DNA of 64,000 nt, from assembly GCF_016863255.1 (NCBI RefSeq), contig NZ_BOON01000017.1:62001-126000 (forward strand), written 5' to 3'. The notes beneath the pieces were generated by a model. That model saw only the letters and a program-made list of their open reading frames with translations. It made no database searches and was not told the origin of the DNA. This document shows positions 1 to 8,446 of this stretch, piece by piece. The first letter of the stretch is position 1. Each line of letters begins with the position of its first letter. The position numbers and the translations under genes were made by a program. The DNA is from Planosporangium mesophilum. GTDB lineage: Bacteria > Actinomycetota > Actinomycetes > Mycobacteriales > Micromonosporaceae.

Positions 1-336
1 GCCCTGCAGGTACGCGTTCTCCAGCTTCTCGATGTCGGTGCTGGCGTTGCTGACCGGCTTGACCCCGACGATGTGCGCGTACTGGTCGCCCATCGGGTAC
101 ATCCGCTGGTACTTCAGGTCGTCGTCGGTCTGCCGGCTCTGGGCGAGCACCACCCCGCCGGCGGCCTCGATCGAGCCGCGCTGGCGCTGGTACTCCGAGA
201 TCTGGACCCGGTGCGTGTTGTAGTCGCTGTTGCGGTAGTCGTCGGCCTTGTACGCCTGCACCCAGTTGAGGTTGACGAACAGGAGGCCGAACAGGACCAG
301 GACGACGACGCCTACCCGACGTAACGGGGCATTCAT
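1..336 (-). CDS. pbpA: Penicillin-binding protein A, N-terminal part (cut by window edge)
   Basis: This is the first 112 codons of a class B penicillin-binding protein, a transpeptidase that cross-links peptidoglycan with the RodA polymerase. The translation starts MNAPLRRVGVVVLVLF, giving a short cytoplasmic tail and one membrane anchor at about residues 8-24, followed by the start of the extracytoplasmic domain (QRGSIEAAGGVVLAQS, YPMGDQYAHIVG), which is typical of actinobacterial PbpA. The transpeptidase domain and its SxxK serine lie beyond base 1. The ATG at 336-334 overlaps the rodA stop (ATGA), so the two genes are translationally coupled. Identity rests on the N-terminal pattern and on its position after rodA in the conserved pstP-rodA-pbpA order. 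Confidence 0.93.
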   Translation of the reverse strand, partial: MNAPLRRVGVVVLVLFGLLFVNLNWVQAYKADDYRNSDYNTHRVQISEYQRQRGSIEAAGGVVLAQSRQTDDDLKYQRMYPMGDQYAHIVGVKPVSNASTDIEKLENAYLQG

Positions 337-1874
337 GCCTTATCTCCATTGTGTCGGGTCGTCGTGCCCGCCTTGAGCATCTCCGTCGGCAACTCCTGCA
401 GCTTGACCGGGCCGCCTGCGCTGGGTCCACCCCCGCGGCCGGAAGCGGAGCCGTCGGCCGGACGCCGCGCCGCGTCGGACACCCGCAGCAGCAGGGCGAC
501 GAGCGCCCAGTTGGCGACCAGCGAGGAGCCACCGGCGGACAGGAACGGCGTGGTCTGCCCGGTCAGCGGGATCAGCTTGCTCACCCCGCCCACGATGACG
601 AAGACCTGCAACCCGAGCGTGAACGCGAGGCCGCCGGCGAAGAGCTTGCCGAAGGAGTCCCGTACGCCGATCGCGGCCCGCAGCCCCCGTTGGGCGATGA
701 GCAGGTAGACCACGAGCAGGGCGCTCAGCCCGAACAGGCCGATCTCCTCGCCCATGCCCGCGAAGATGAAGTCGCTCTCCACCAGCGGCACGATCTCCGG
801 GTGGCCCACGCCGGGGCCGGCGCCGAACAGGCCGCCGGTGCCCAGGCCCAGCAGCGACTGCACCAGCTGGTACCCGTTGCCGTCCGGCTCGGCGAACGGG
901 TCGAGCCAGATGCCGACCCGCTGGTGGAAGTTGGCGAACGGACCGCCGATGATGCCACCCAGGACGTACGCGCTGAACGCCCCGCCGCTGAACAGGAGCA
1001 GACCGATGATCAGCCAGCTCACCCGCTCGGTCGCGATGTAGAGCGTCACGACGAACATGCCGAAGTACATGAGCGAGGTGCCGAGGTCCTTCTCGAACAC
1101 CAGGACCAGCAGGCTGAGCAGCCAGACGGTGAGGACCGGCCCGAGGTCGCGGCCGCGTGGGAAGTCGATGCCGAGGAACCGCTTGCTCGCCAGCGACAGC
1201 ACCTCGCGCTTGCGCACGAGGTAGTACGCGAAGAACACGAGCAGCAGGACCTTGGCGAACTCACCCGGCTGGATCGCGAAGAAGCCGAAGTTGATCCACA
1301 GCTTGGCCGGCGCGCCGTTGACGCTCGCGAGCCGGGCGGGCAGGACCGCGGGGATCATCACCAGGACGATGCCGGTGAGCCCGAGCGTGTACGCGTACCG
1401 CGACAGCGAGCGGTGATCGCGCACGATCGCAAGGACCAGCATCGCGCATGCGATGGCCAGCAGGCTCCACATGAGCTGGCGGCCGCCCTGGCCGCCGAAG
1501 ACCGGGATGCTGGTACCGCCGTGCTCCTTGACGTCCGCGATGTCCAGCCGGCGCAGGAACATCACGCCGAATCCGTTGATCAGCGCCACGGCGGGCAGCA
1601 TCACGGGGTCGGAGTGCGGCGCCAACCAGCGGATCATGAGATGCGCGACGAAGAACATCGCGCCCAGGGCGGCCACCGGGCCGAGGAACCAGAGGGTGAC
1701 CCGGCCCATCAGAGCTGCCTCGGCGGCCGCCGCGTACAGCCCGACCACCGCCATCGCGAACACCAGCAACCCGAGTTCGGCGTTGCGGCGGCCGCCCGAT
1801 CGCGAAGGCCGGGTGGGCGTTGCCCCGTCGCCCTGGTTGGTGGGCGGCGGGGCCGGAATGGCGGGGGCGGTCAC
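333..1874 (-). CDS. rodA: RodA/FtsW-family peptidoglycan glycosyltransferase (SEDS)
   Basis: A 513-residue polytopic membrane protein of the SEDS family, which polymerises lipid II into glycan strands together with a class B PBP. After a Pro/Gly-rich cytoplasmic tail of about 32 residues there are around ten to twelve hydrophobic segments. The diagnostic SEDS region VESDFIFAGMGEEIG and the late FLSAGGSSL motif are present. The GTG at 1874 gives a normal length; only a weak AAGGA lies about 13 bases upstream. It sits 28 bases after pstP and overlaps pbpA by four bases, so elongation polymerase, transpeptidase, phosphatase and FHA proteins form one operon. FtsW is the alternative, but the operon context favours RodA. 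Confidence 0.95.
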   Translation of the reverse strand: MTAPAIPAPPPTNQGDGATPTRPSRSGGRRNAELGLLVFAMAVVGLYAAAAEAALMGRVTLWFLGPVAALGAMFFVAHLMIRWLAPHSDPVMLPAVALINGFGVMFLRRLDIADVKEHGGTSIPVFGGQGGRQLMWSLLAIACAMLVLAIVRDHRSLSRYAYTLGLTGIVLVMIPAVLPARLASVNGAPAKLWINFGFFAIQPGEFAKVLLLVFFAYYLVRKREVLSLASKRFLGIDFPRGRDLGPVLTVWLLSLLVLVFEKDLGTSLMYFGMFVVTLYIATERVSWLIIGLLLFSGGAFSAYVLGGIIGGPFANFHQRVGIWLDPFAEPDGNGYQLVQSLLGLGTGGLFGAGPGVGHPEIVPLVESDFIFAGMGEEIGLFGLSALLVVYLLIAQRGLRAAIGVRDSFGKLFAGGLAFTLGLQVFVIVGGVSKLIPLTGQTTPFLSAGGSSLVANWALVALLLRVSDAARRPADGSASGRGGGPSAGGPVKLQELPTEMLKAGTTTRHNGDKA

Positions 1875-1902
1875 GACGGTGGCTAGTCCTTGACAGGTCG
1901 GG

Positions 1903-3276
1903 TCAGCGCTTGCGGCAGCTGATCGTCGGCACGGGGGTCTGGATGGTGTCGGGGCTCGAGCTGGTCTCGACGGTCGGGGTGGCCGATGCGGGAGCGATCG
2001 GCGCCGGACTTGGACCCTGCGAAGCGCCGGACGGTTCCGTCGACGGGTGCGGCTGGCACGGCGGCAGCTTGTTGCTGTTGTTCGGGTCGTCGCTGGTCAG
2101 TTGGCTCAACTTGCGCCGCGCCTCGTCGGCGCTGGTCGCCGGGATGCCCTGCTTGACCGCGTCCTGCGCGCTCTTCGTCAGCTCCTCGAGCGTGGTGGTG
2201 CTGCGCTCCTGCTCCGACGACAGGCGCAAACCCGCCACCTGTCCCGGTACGCCGCGGAACACCGCCACCACCCCGTCGTCGGTCGCGCCGACGTAGTACT
2301 GCGACTGGGTGTACCGCCAGCCGAACCAGACACCGCCGCTGAGCAGGCCGAGCAGGGCTATCAGCAGCAGCGTGGTGAGCACCGGGTGGCGACGCGGCCG
2401 ATCCTCCTCGTCCTCGTCGGCGGCGGTCTCCGGTGCGGCCGGGCGCGGACTGGTCAGCGCGGACGCCCGAGCGGCCGGGGTCGAGCTGTCCGCCGACGTC
2501 GTGTTGCCACGGTCCCGGGCGGCGGCACCCCCGACGATCGGCGCCTCCTCGACGATGTCCTCGTCGGTCACGTCCGCGACGATCACCGTGATGTTGTCCG
2601 GACCGCCACCGCGCAGCGCGAGCTGGACCAGGCGCTCGGCGCACTGGTCCGGGTTGGTGTACTCGCGCAGTGTCGACTCGATCGTCTCGGCGCTGACGAC
2701 GCTGGACAGGCCGTCGCTGCACAGCAGGTATCGATCGCCGGGGATGGCCTGGCGGATCGAGTACTCCGGCTCGGCGTCCCGGCCGTCGAGGGCCCGGAAC
2801 AGCAGGTGCCGCTGCGGGTGGGTGTCGGCCTCCTCCAGGCTGATGCGGCCCTCGTCGACCAGCATCTGGACGTACGTGTCGTCCTTGGTCACCTGGCCGA
2901 ACTCGCCCTCGCGTACCAGGTACGCCCGGGAGTCACCGATGTGGACCATGCCGAACTTGCTGCCGCCGAACAGCATCGCGGTGAGGGTCGTGCCCATGCC
3001 TTCCATGGCCGGGTTGGCCTCGACGGTCTCCCGGATCTGCTGGTTGGCGTTGTCGACGGCACCGCGTAACGCGTCGATCATCGCGTTGCCCGGCACGTCC
3101 TCGTCAAGGGGCGCCATGGCGGCGATGACAATGTTGCTGGCGACGTCACCGGCGGCCATGCCGCCCATTCCGTCGGCGACCGCGAGCAGGCGCGGTCCAG
3201 CGTAGACGGAGTCTTGGTTTCCGCCTCGGATGAGACCGCGGTCGCTGCGGGCCGCGTAGCGCAGGGTGAGGGTCAT
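1903..3276 (-). CDS. pstP: PP2C-type Ser/Thr protein phosphatase, membrane anchored
   Basis: A 457-residue PPM/PP2C phosphatase that dephosphorylates Ser/Thr kinases such as PknA/PknB and their cell-division targets. The catalytic domain spans about residues 1-237 with metal-binding motifs ADGMGG (about 34-39), GDSRAYL, CSDGLSS and GGPDNITVIVADV. A charged Pro/Ala-rich linker leads to a transmembrane helix around residues 298-320 (TTLLLIALLGLLSGGVWFG), followed by an extracytoplasmic tail of about 135 residues ending in a Pro/Ser/Thr-rich stretch. This matches mycobacterial PstP in architecture. Its ATG overlaps the fhaB stop by four bases. The cognate kinases are expected left of the window. 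Confidence 0.95.
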   Translation of the reverse strand: MTLTLRYAARSDRGLIRGGNQDSVYAGPRLLAVADGMGGMAAGDVASNIVIAAMAPLDEDVPGNAMIDALRGAVDNANQQIRETVEANPAMEGMGTTLTAMLFGGSKFGMVHIGDSRAYLVREGEFGQVTKDDTYVQMLVDEGRISLEEADTHPQRHLLFRALDGRDAEPEYSIRQAIPGDRYLLCSDGLSSVVSAETIESTLREYTNPDQCAERLVQLALRGGGPDNITVIVADVTDEDIVEEAPIVGGAAARDRGNTTSADSSTPAARASALTSPRPAAPETAADEDEEDRPRRHPVLTTLLLIALLGLLSGGVWFGWRYTQSQYYVGATDDGVVAVFRGVPGQVAGLRLSSEQERSTTTLEELTKSAQDAVKQGIPATSADEARRKLSQLTSDDPNNSNKLPPCQPHPSTEPSGASQGPSPAPIAPASATPTVETSSSPDTIQTPVPTISCRKR

Positions 3277-3755
3277 GGCCGTAACTCGAATGATGTGCGG
3301 CCGATCCGGATCGGCACGCCGAGGGGTACGGGGGTCGGTGCGCTGACCTTAGCGCGGTCGAGGTAGGTCCCGTTGGTCGAGCCCATGTCCTCGACGTACC
3401 ACTGCCCGTCCCGCGGCACGAGTTTGGCGTGCCGCGAGGAGGAGTAGTCGTCGGTGATGACCAGGGTGCAGTCCTCGGCACGCCCGATGGTGATCGGCGT
3501 TTCCCCGAGGGTGATCCGGGTACCGGCAAGCGCACCGGCGGTCACCACGAGCTGGCGGGCTGCTCGGCCCTTCTTCACCTTGGCCGGCCGGGCGCCACCC
3601 GTCACCGGCCCGATGCCGCGCGGTGCGGCGACGAGACGGCTGGAGCGCGCCCCGGCGAAGAGGTCTCGGCGGATCACGCCGACCACTGTGAACACGAAGA
3701 TCCACAGCAGCACGAGAAACCCGTACCGAGCGACGGTAAGGACGATTTCAGGCAT
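3273..3755 (-). CDS. fhaB: FHA-domain membrane protein FhaB (FipA-like)
   Basis: A 160-residue protein with an N-terminal membrane helix (about residues 7-27) and a C-terminal FHA phosphothreonine-binding domain at about residues 80-158. The FHA core is clear: ITIGRAEDC, SSSRHAKL and GSTNGTYLD carry the Arg, Ser-x-x-His and Asn residues that contact phosphothreonine. In mycobacteria the equivalent protein links PknB-family kinase signalling to division and wall synthesis. It lies between fhaA and pstP and is translationally coupled to pstP (ATGA). The ribosome-binding site before the ATG is weak. Assignment is firm from domain and context. Confidence 0.94.
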   Translation of the reverse strand: MPEIVLTVARYGFLVLLWIFVFTVVGVIRRDLFAGARSSRLVAAPRGIGPVTGGARPAKVKKGRAARQLVVTAGALAGTRITLGETPITIGRAEDCTLVITDDYSSSRHAKLVPRDGQWYVEDMGSTNGTYLDRAKVSAPTPVPLGVPIRIGRTSFELRP

Positions 3756-3806
3756 GCAGTTCTCTACCCGAGCCTGGTGTACTGATGGTCACCTCGCGCA
3801 CGGCTC

Positions 3807-4574
3807 CTAACCGTCGGCTCGGAAGGTCAGCGTGGTCGTACCGAGCTGGATCATGTCGCCCGGGTTGAGCGCGACCGCGGAGACGCGCTGCCCGTTGACC
3901 ATAGTCCCGTTGGTCGAACCCAGATCGGTCAGCACCACCTGCGCGCCGTCGAAGTCCAGCCGGGCGTGGCGCCGGGAGATGCCGACGTCGGGCAGGCGCA
4001 GGTTGGCCTGGTCGCCGCGGCCGATCACGGTCGAGCCGATCGACAGCGGGTAGCTGCGACCGTCGGCCGAAACCAGGCGCGCGCTCCGCGCTGGACCGCC
4101 GCCGCCGTGCGCCGGGGGCGCGCTGTGCGGGGCGTACGGGTTCTGGTCGTAGGGCGGGTAGCCCGGGGGTGCCTCGTACGAGGGGACCGGCGCCACGTCG
4201 CCGCCGGTGTAGACCTCGGCCGTCACCCGGAACATCCCGGTGTCGAGGCCGTCACCCCGCTCGATCTCGACGATGACGTCGCCGTAGACCGTCCAGCCCT
4301 GCTCACCGATGAACTCGGCCTGCGACTGCGCGAGCTCCTGGGCCAGCGCCGCGGCGTACGGCGCCAGTCGGCTGTGGTCGTACGGCGAAAGATCGATCAC
4401 GTAGCGGTTCGGAACGAGAGTCCGGCCGCCGGCCAATATCGCCTTGTGCGCCTCCGCCTCCCGTTGCATGGCGTTGAGGATCTCCACAGGGTGGACCACA
4501 CCCTTGAAGACCTTGGCAAATGCCCCTTCGACAAGGCCCTCCAAGCGCTTCTCGAAGCGCTGCAGCACACTCAC
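3807..4574 (-). CDS. fhaA: FhaA: DUF3662 plus FHA-domain signalling protein
   Basis: A cytosolic phosphothreonine-recognition protein of 255 residues. The N-terminal domain (FhaA_N/DUF3662, about residues 1-125) begins SVLQRFEKRLEGLVEG and is followed by a Pro/Tyr/Gly linker and an FHA domain at about 165-253 (STVIGRGDQANLRLPD, SRRHARL, GSTNGTMVNG). A longer frame with an ATG at 4616 exists, but GAGGAGGAG lies five bases before the GTG at 4574, and starting there gives an N-terminus like streptomycete FhaA, so the shorter start is chosen. It is the first gene of the pstP operon. In mycobacteria FhaA binds phosphorylated MviN; whether that holds here is inference. Confidence 0.93.
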   Translation of the reverse strand: MSVLQRFEKRLEGLVEGAFAKVFKGVVHPVEILNAMQREAEAHKAILAGGRTLVPNRYVIDLSPYDHSRLAPYAAALAQELAQSQAEFIGEQGWTVYGDVIVEIERGDGLDTGMFRVTAEVYTGGDVAPVPSYEAPPGYPPYDQNPYAPHSAPPAHGGGGPARSARLVSADGRSYPLSIGSTVIGRGDQANLRLPDVGISRRHARLDFDGAQVVLTDLGSTNGTMVNGQRVSAVALNPGDMIQLGTTTLTFRADG

Positions 4575-4835
4575 CGGCTCCTCCTCGGGTCCCGAGGTCA
4601 TGATGGTATCTGGCACGCGCTCTCTTGCGCCCGCACCAACCGGCCCAGCTCGTGCTACTCTTCCGGGGCGCCTACGGCAGCCTAGCCTCTACACGTGCGT
4701 TGTGCGCGGTTGGATTAGGCTAACGGATGGAGGAGCCAGATCTTCACCGGTCTGTCTCCCAGCGCGGTCGCCCGAAGCGACGTTGCCAGGGACTGTGGTA
4801 GGGTTCCGCACGCCTCGCTTTGAGCGATGCCACTC

Positions 4836-4921
4836 GGGGAAGTGGCGGAATGGCAGACGCGCACGGTTCAGGTCCGTGTGCCCGAAAGGGCGTGAGGGTT
4901 CAACTCCCTCCTTCCCCACCA
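4836..4921 (+). tRNA. tRNA-Leu (anticodon CAG)
   Basis: An 86-base cloverleaf with a long variable arm. The acceptor stem GGGGAAG pairs with CTTCCCC. The anticodon stem CACGG/CCGTG encloses TTCAGGT, so the anticodon is CAG. The T arm GAGGGTTCAACTCCCTC is present and CCA is encoded at 4919-4921. It is divergent from fhaA and followed directly by a strong hairpin. Confidence 0.96.
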
Positions 4922-4924
4922 CGC

Positions 4925-4950
4925 GACAGGCGGCCTCCGGGCCGCCTGTC
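4925..4950 (+). terminator. Hairpin terminator after tRNA-Leu
   Basis: An 11-bp perfect stem (GACAGGCGGCC against GGCCGCCTGTC) with a TCCG tetraloop, starting four bases after the tRNA 3' end and followed by TTCGTTT. It fits an intrinsic terminator for the tRNA transcript. Confidence 0.8.
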
Positions 4951-5101
4951 TTCGTTTGTGGCCACTATTACTTTCAGCCTTTCGGGCGACCTCGGCCGGA
5001 TCGTCCCGGCTGCCCGTCGGCGGCGGCGCCCACTCTGTCCCGGCGCGGGCCGGCGCTAGACTCACTGGCCGTACTACGCCCCCGAAATCCTGGAGTTGCT
5101 C

Positions 5102-6175
5102 GTGAGCGTCGCCCTGGTGACCGGATCGGCCGGCCTGATCGGATCCGAGGCGGTGCGACACTTCGCCTCCCTCGGGCTCGACGTCGTCGGCATCGACAAC
5201 GACATGCGTCAGCAGTTCTTCGGCTCCGAGGCCTCGACCGCCTGGAACGTGCTGCGGCTGACCAGTGAGCTGGGCGAGCGGTACACCCACCACAACGTCG
5301 ACATCCGCGACCGCGACGCGATGGCGAAGATCTTCCAGCGGTACGGCCGGGACATCGCCGTCGTCATCCACACGGCCGCCCAGCCCAGCCACGACTGGGC
5401 GGTGCGCGACCCGTACACGGACTTCGACGTCAACGCCGGCGGCACGCTCAACGTGCTGCAGAACGTGCGCGAGCACTGCATCGAGGCGCCGGTCATCCAC
5501 TGCTCCACCAACAAGGTCTACGGCGACCGTCCGAACTCGCTGCCGTACACCGAACTGGAGACGCGCTGGGAGCTCGACCCGGGCCACCCGTACTACGGCG
5601 GCATCACCGAGGACATGTCGATCGACCAGTGCCTGCACTCGGTCTTCGGCGCGTCCAAGGTCGCCGCGGACGTGATGGTGCAGGAGTACGGGCGGTACTT
5701 CGACATGAAGACCGCCTGCTTCCGGGGCGGCACCCTGACCGGCCCGGCCCACTCCGCCACCGAGCTGCACGGCTTCCTCGCGTACGTGATGCGCTGCAAC
5801 ATGGAGCGCCGCACGTACCGGATGTTCGGCTACAAGGGCAAGCAGGTGCGCGACGCCATCCACAGCCACGACGTCGTGTCGGCGTTCGAGGCGTTCTTCC
5901 GCAACCCGCGCAGCGCGGCCGTCTACAACCTGGGCGGCGGGCGCCACTCGCACACCTCGATGCTGGAGGCCTTCGCGCTCGCCGAGAAGATCACCGGCAA
6001 CGAGATGATCACCGAGTACGTCGACCAGAACCGGGTCGGCGACCACATCTGGTGGGTCGGCTCCAACGCCGCGTTCCAGGCCGACTACCCGGACTGGAAG
6101 CAGGTGTACGACGTACCGATGATCCTCCAGGAGATCTACGAGGCCAACGTCGACAAGTGGGTACGGACCTCATGA
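5102..6175 (+). CDS. NAD-dependent sugar-nucleotide epimerase (CDP-paratose 2-epimerase-like SDR)
   Basis: A 357-residue extended short-chain dehydrogenase/reductase. The Rossmann motif GSAGLIGSE is at the N-terminus; [22 protein letters not shown] and FRGGTLTG resemble CDP-paratose/tyvelose 2-epimerases. The usual YxxxK active-site pair reads FGASK, so the tyrosine position is Phe; the catalytic route may differ or the family may use another residue. A TTG start at 5096 is open but lies on top of the TGGAG ribosome-binding site, so the GTG at 5102 (seven-base spacing) is chosen. The stop overlaps the next ATG, coupling it to a WecG/TagA glycosyltransferase. A role in a surface glycan is inferred; the substrate is unknown. 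Confidence 0.85.
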   Translation: MSVALVTGSAGLIGSEAVRHFASLGLDVVGIDNDMRQQFFGSEASTAWNVLRLTSELGERYTHHNVDIRDRDAMAKIFQRYGRDIAVVIHTAAQPSHDWAVRDPYTDFDVNAGGTLNVLQNVREHCIEAPVIHCSTNKVYGDRPNSLPYTELETRWELDPGHPYYGGITEDMSIDQCLHSVFGASKVAADVMVQEYGRYFDMKTACFRGGTLTGPAHSATELHGFLAYVMRCNMERRTYRMFGYKGKQVRDAIHSHDVVSAFEAFFRNPRSAAVYNLGGGRHSHTSMLEAFALAEKITGNEMITEYVDQNRVGDHIWWVGSNAAFQADYPDWKQVYDVPMILQEIYEANVDKWVRTS

Positions 6176-6978
6176 TCGACGGGGGCAAGCGGAGCGTCCT
6201 CGGCGTCCTCGTCAACGTCATCGACTACGAGGCGGCGGCCGCCAAGGTGCTGGCCGCCGCGCGGGAGCAGCGGCCCTTCGCGCTGACCGCGCTCGCGGTG
6301 CACGGCGTGATGACCGGCGTGCAGGACCCGGCGCACAACGCCCGGCTCAACGCGTTCGACGTCGTCACCCCCGACGGGCAGCCGGTGCGCTGGGCGCTGA
6401 ACGCGCTGCACGGCGCCGGGCTGACCGACCGGGTCTACGGGCCGAACCTGACCCTGGAGGTGCTGGGCGGCTGCGCCGACGAGGGGCTTCCGGTGTACCT
6501 GTACGGCTCCACGGACGCCACCCTCGCCCGGCTGGTGCCGGCGCTGACCAAGCTCTTCCCCGCGCTGAAGATCGCGGGTACCGAGGCGTCGAAGTTCCGG
6601 GCGCTGAACCCCGGCGAGGACGCCGAGATCGCCGAGCGGATCAGGGCCTCCGGCGCTCGCGTGGTGCTCGTCGGGCTGGGCTGCCCGCGGCAGGAGATCT
6701 TCGCGTACGCGATGCGCCCGCTGATCGACGCGCCGCTGCTGGCCGTCGGGGCGGCGTTCGACTACCACGCCGGGGGGCTGCGCAAGCCGCCCGCGTGGAT
6801 GCAGCGGTACGGCCTGGAGTGGCTGTGGCGGCTCGGCCTGGAGCCGGGCCGGCTGTGGAAGCGGTACCTGCTGCTCAACCCGGCGTACACGGCGCGGCTG
6901 GCGGCGCAGAAGTTGAAGCTGTGGCGGGCGACCCCGCCGGCGCCGGCGACCGAGCGACCGCCGACGTTCGCCGTCTGA
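6172..6978 (+). CDS. WecG/TagA/CpsF-family glycosyltransferase
   Basis: A 268-residue GT26-family enzyme that transfers a sugar, ManNAc or a related sugar in known members, from a nucleotide donor to a polyprenyl-diphosphate-linked acceptor at the inner membrane face. Recognisable parts are [12 protein letters not shown] near the N-terminus, the active-site region TPDGQPVRW with its Asp, [10 protein letters not shown], and the signature VGLGCPRQE followed by [10 protein letters not shown]. The tail (about residues 215-268, rich in Trp, Leu, Arg and Lys) matches the membrane-binding appendage of TagA. It is coupled by ATGA to the epimerase upstream, which probably supplies or modifies its donor. 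This pair is separate from the larger glycan locus at 40-57 kb. Confidence 0.9.
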   Translation: MIDGGKRSVLGVLVNVIDYEAAAAKVLAAAREQRPFALTALAVHGVMTGVQDPAHNARLNAFDVVTPDGQPVRWALNALHGAGLTDRVYGPNLTLEVLGGCADEGLPVYLYGSTDATLARLVPALTKLFPALKIAGTEASKFRALNPGEDAEIAERIRASGARVVLVGLGCPRQEIFAYAMRPLIDAPLLAVGAAFDYHAGGLRKPPAWMQRYGLEWLWRLGLEPGRLWKRYLLLNPAYTARLAAQKLKLWRATPPAPATERPPTFAV

Positions 6979-6980
6979 CC

Positions 6981-7036
6981 TAGCGATCTTGGACACTTGG
7001 CGGTGCCACGGCACGCCCAAGTGTCCAAGATCGCTA
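6981..7036. repeat. Long palindrome between convergent genes
   Basis: Perfect 20-base arms (6981-7000, starting TAGCGATCTTGGACAC, and 7017-7036) flank a 16-base centre that is itself nearly self-complementary (GTGCC/GGCAC). It begins three bases after the glycosyltransferase stop and ends five bases before the stop of the opposing gene. It could serve as a bidirectional terminator, but its length and symmetry exceed most others here and recall dispersed palindromic elements. Confidence 0.85.
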
Positions 7037-7041
7037 CGTTT

Positions 7042-7347
7042 CTACTTCTCTTCGCCCTTGAGGGTTCTCAGGTGGGCGCGGCGCTGGCGCAGCTCCAGGC
7101 GCATCCGGATCGCCCGGTCGGCCGGCAGCAGCATGAGCGCGAACGGCGCGGCGATCCACCAGCGGCCGTAGAGAACCATGCCGACCACGGTGAGCAGCAC
7201 GCCGAACGCGTACAGGCTGATCAGCCAGTCGACCCGCTTCAGCTGCGGGTGCCGCTTGTGCCACGCGTCGAGGACGCCGAACGCGCCGATGCTAAACATC
7301 AGCATCCCGATACCGCTCAATACCGCAAAACCGGTCTGTTGATCCAT
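7042..7347 (-). CDS. Small conserved membrane protein, function unknown
   Basis: A 101-residue protein starting MDQQTGFAVLSGIG. It has two or three hydrophobic segments (about residues 6-27, 44-63 and 66-80) and a highly basic C-terminal tail (RMRLELRQRRAHLRTLKGEEK region), so the tail should lie in the cytoplasm. The ATG at 7347 has AGGCGG upstream; an in-frame ATG seven codons earlier is possible. No enzymatic motif is visible. It stands alone, convergent with the TagA-like gene and about 95 bases after the adenosine deaminase stop. Confidence 0.75.
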   Translation of the reverse strand: MDQQTGFAVLSGIGMLMFSIGAFGVLDAWHKRHPQLKRVDWLISLYAFGVLLTVVGMVLYGRWWIAAPFALMLLPADRAIRMRLELRQRRAHLRTLKGEEK

Positions 7348-7441
7348 TGAGCCGCCTTTTTCGCCCATACAAAACGAAGCAGAGACTAGCCACGCAAATG
7401 GCTGAGTGACCACCAACTTATGTTGAAGCCCTACCAACCGG

Positions 7442-8446
7442 TCAGCCGATGGACAGGGCGCCCACCTGACGCAGGTGGCTGCGGGTCTGTTCGTCGCAGA
7501 GCGCGCCGGCCACCCCGGCCGCGTACGCGTCCGCGGGCGACACTCCGAGCTGCGCCGCCACCTGGTACTCACGGCCGAGGTCCGTACCGAACATCGCCGG
7601 GTCGTCGGTGTTGATGGTGCAGCGCACCCCGGCCTCCCGCAACAGCGGCAGCGGGTGCTCGGCCAGGCTGGGCACGACCCTGGTACGGAGATTCGACGTC
7701 GGACAGACGTCCAGTACGAGACCCCGGTCCGCGATCTCCTTGACCAGGGCGGGGTCCTCGACGGCGCGGATGCCGTGACGGATGCGGGCCGCGCCCAGGT
7801 CCATGACCTCCCGTACGGACTCCGGCCCGGCGCCCTCGCCGGCGTGCGGTACCAGCGCCAGGCCGCCGTCGCGGGCGATGTCGAAGGCGGTCCGGTACGC
7901 GGACGCCGGCGTGGCGGTCTCCATGCCGCCCAGGCCGAGCCCGACGACGCCCCGGTCGCGGTAGCGCACCGCGGTCCGCGCGCACTCCTCAGCCAGGTCC
8001 AGGTCCAGGCCACGGTACAGGTCCGGGGTGAACCGGATCTCCACGCCGTACCGCTCGCGCGCCTCCACCGCGCCCTCGACGTACCCGGTGAAGATCTCGT
8101 CCCAGCCGACCACGCCGCGCATGACCCGCTCCGCCGGCGAGAAGATCGCTTCCAGGTACACCGCGCCGAAGGAGGCCGCCTCGGCGGCGTAGCCGACCAC
8201 GACCTCCCGGAAATCCTCCGCGGTGCGCAGGCAGTTGGTGGTGAGGACCCAGACCTCGAGGAAGTGCCGGAAGTCGGTGAACTGGTAGAGCTCGGCGAGC
8301 CCTTCGACCGTGTCGGCGGGCAGCGACACGTTGTTGCGCCGCGCGATGTCGAGCAGGGTCGCCGGACGGATCGCGCCCTCGAGGTGTACGTGTAGTTCGA
8401 TCTTCGGCGCCGTCACGGGATCGGGGAGAGTTCGAGTCGTCGTCAC
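7442..8446 (-). CDS. add: Adenosine deaminase
   Basis: A 334-residue metallo-hydrolase that converts adenosine or deoxyadenosine to inosine in purine salvage. Zinc ligands and catalytic residues are visible: HVHLEG (His 19 and 21), PHAGEG (zinc His and catalytic Glu), RIRHGIRAVED (catalytic His), VCPTSN and INTDDPAMF (paired Asp). The frame stays open to a GTG at 8467, but GGGGAGAG sits seven bases before the GTG at 8446, which is chosen. That ribosome-binding site and start lie inside a strong hairpin (8419-8465). The upstream gene is a secreted protease 41 bases away on the same strand. Annotation of function is secure; the start is less so. Confidence 0.94.
   Translation of the reverse strand: MTTTRTLPDPVTAPKIELHVHLEGAIRPATLLDIARRNNVSLPADTVEGLAELYQFTDFRHFLEVWVLTTNCLRTAEDFREVVVGYAAEAASFGAVYLEAIFSPAERVMRGVVGWDEIFTGYVEGAVEARERYGVEIRFTPDLYRGLDLDLAEECARTAVRYRDRGVVGLGLGGMETATPASAYRTAFDIARDGGLALVPHAGEGAGPESVREVMDLGAARIRHGIRAVEDPALVKEIADRGLVLDVCPTSNLRTRVVPSLAEHPLPLLREAGVRCTINTDDPAMFGTDLGREYQVAAQLGVSPADAYAAGVAGALCDEQTRSHLRQVGALSIG

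Noticed and set aside
351-1886. 511-codon plus-strand ORF
   Set aside because: It is antisense to rodA, rich in Arg, Glu, Gln and His as expected of a shadow frame in G+C-rich DNA, and matches no family.
4836-4921. tRNA-Leu 3' end as an integration site
   Set aside because: No duplicated tRNA end, integrase or phage gene was found in the window.
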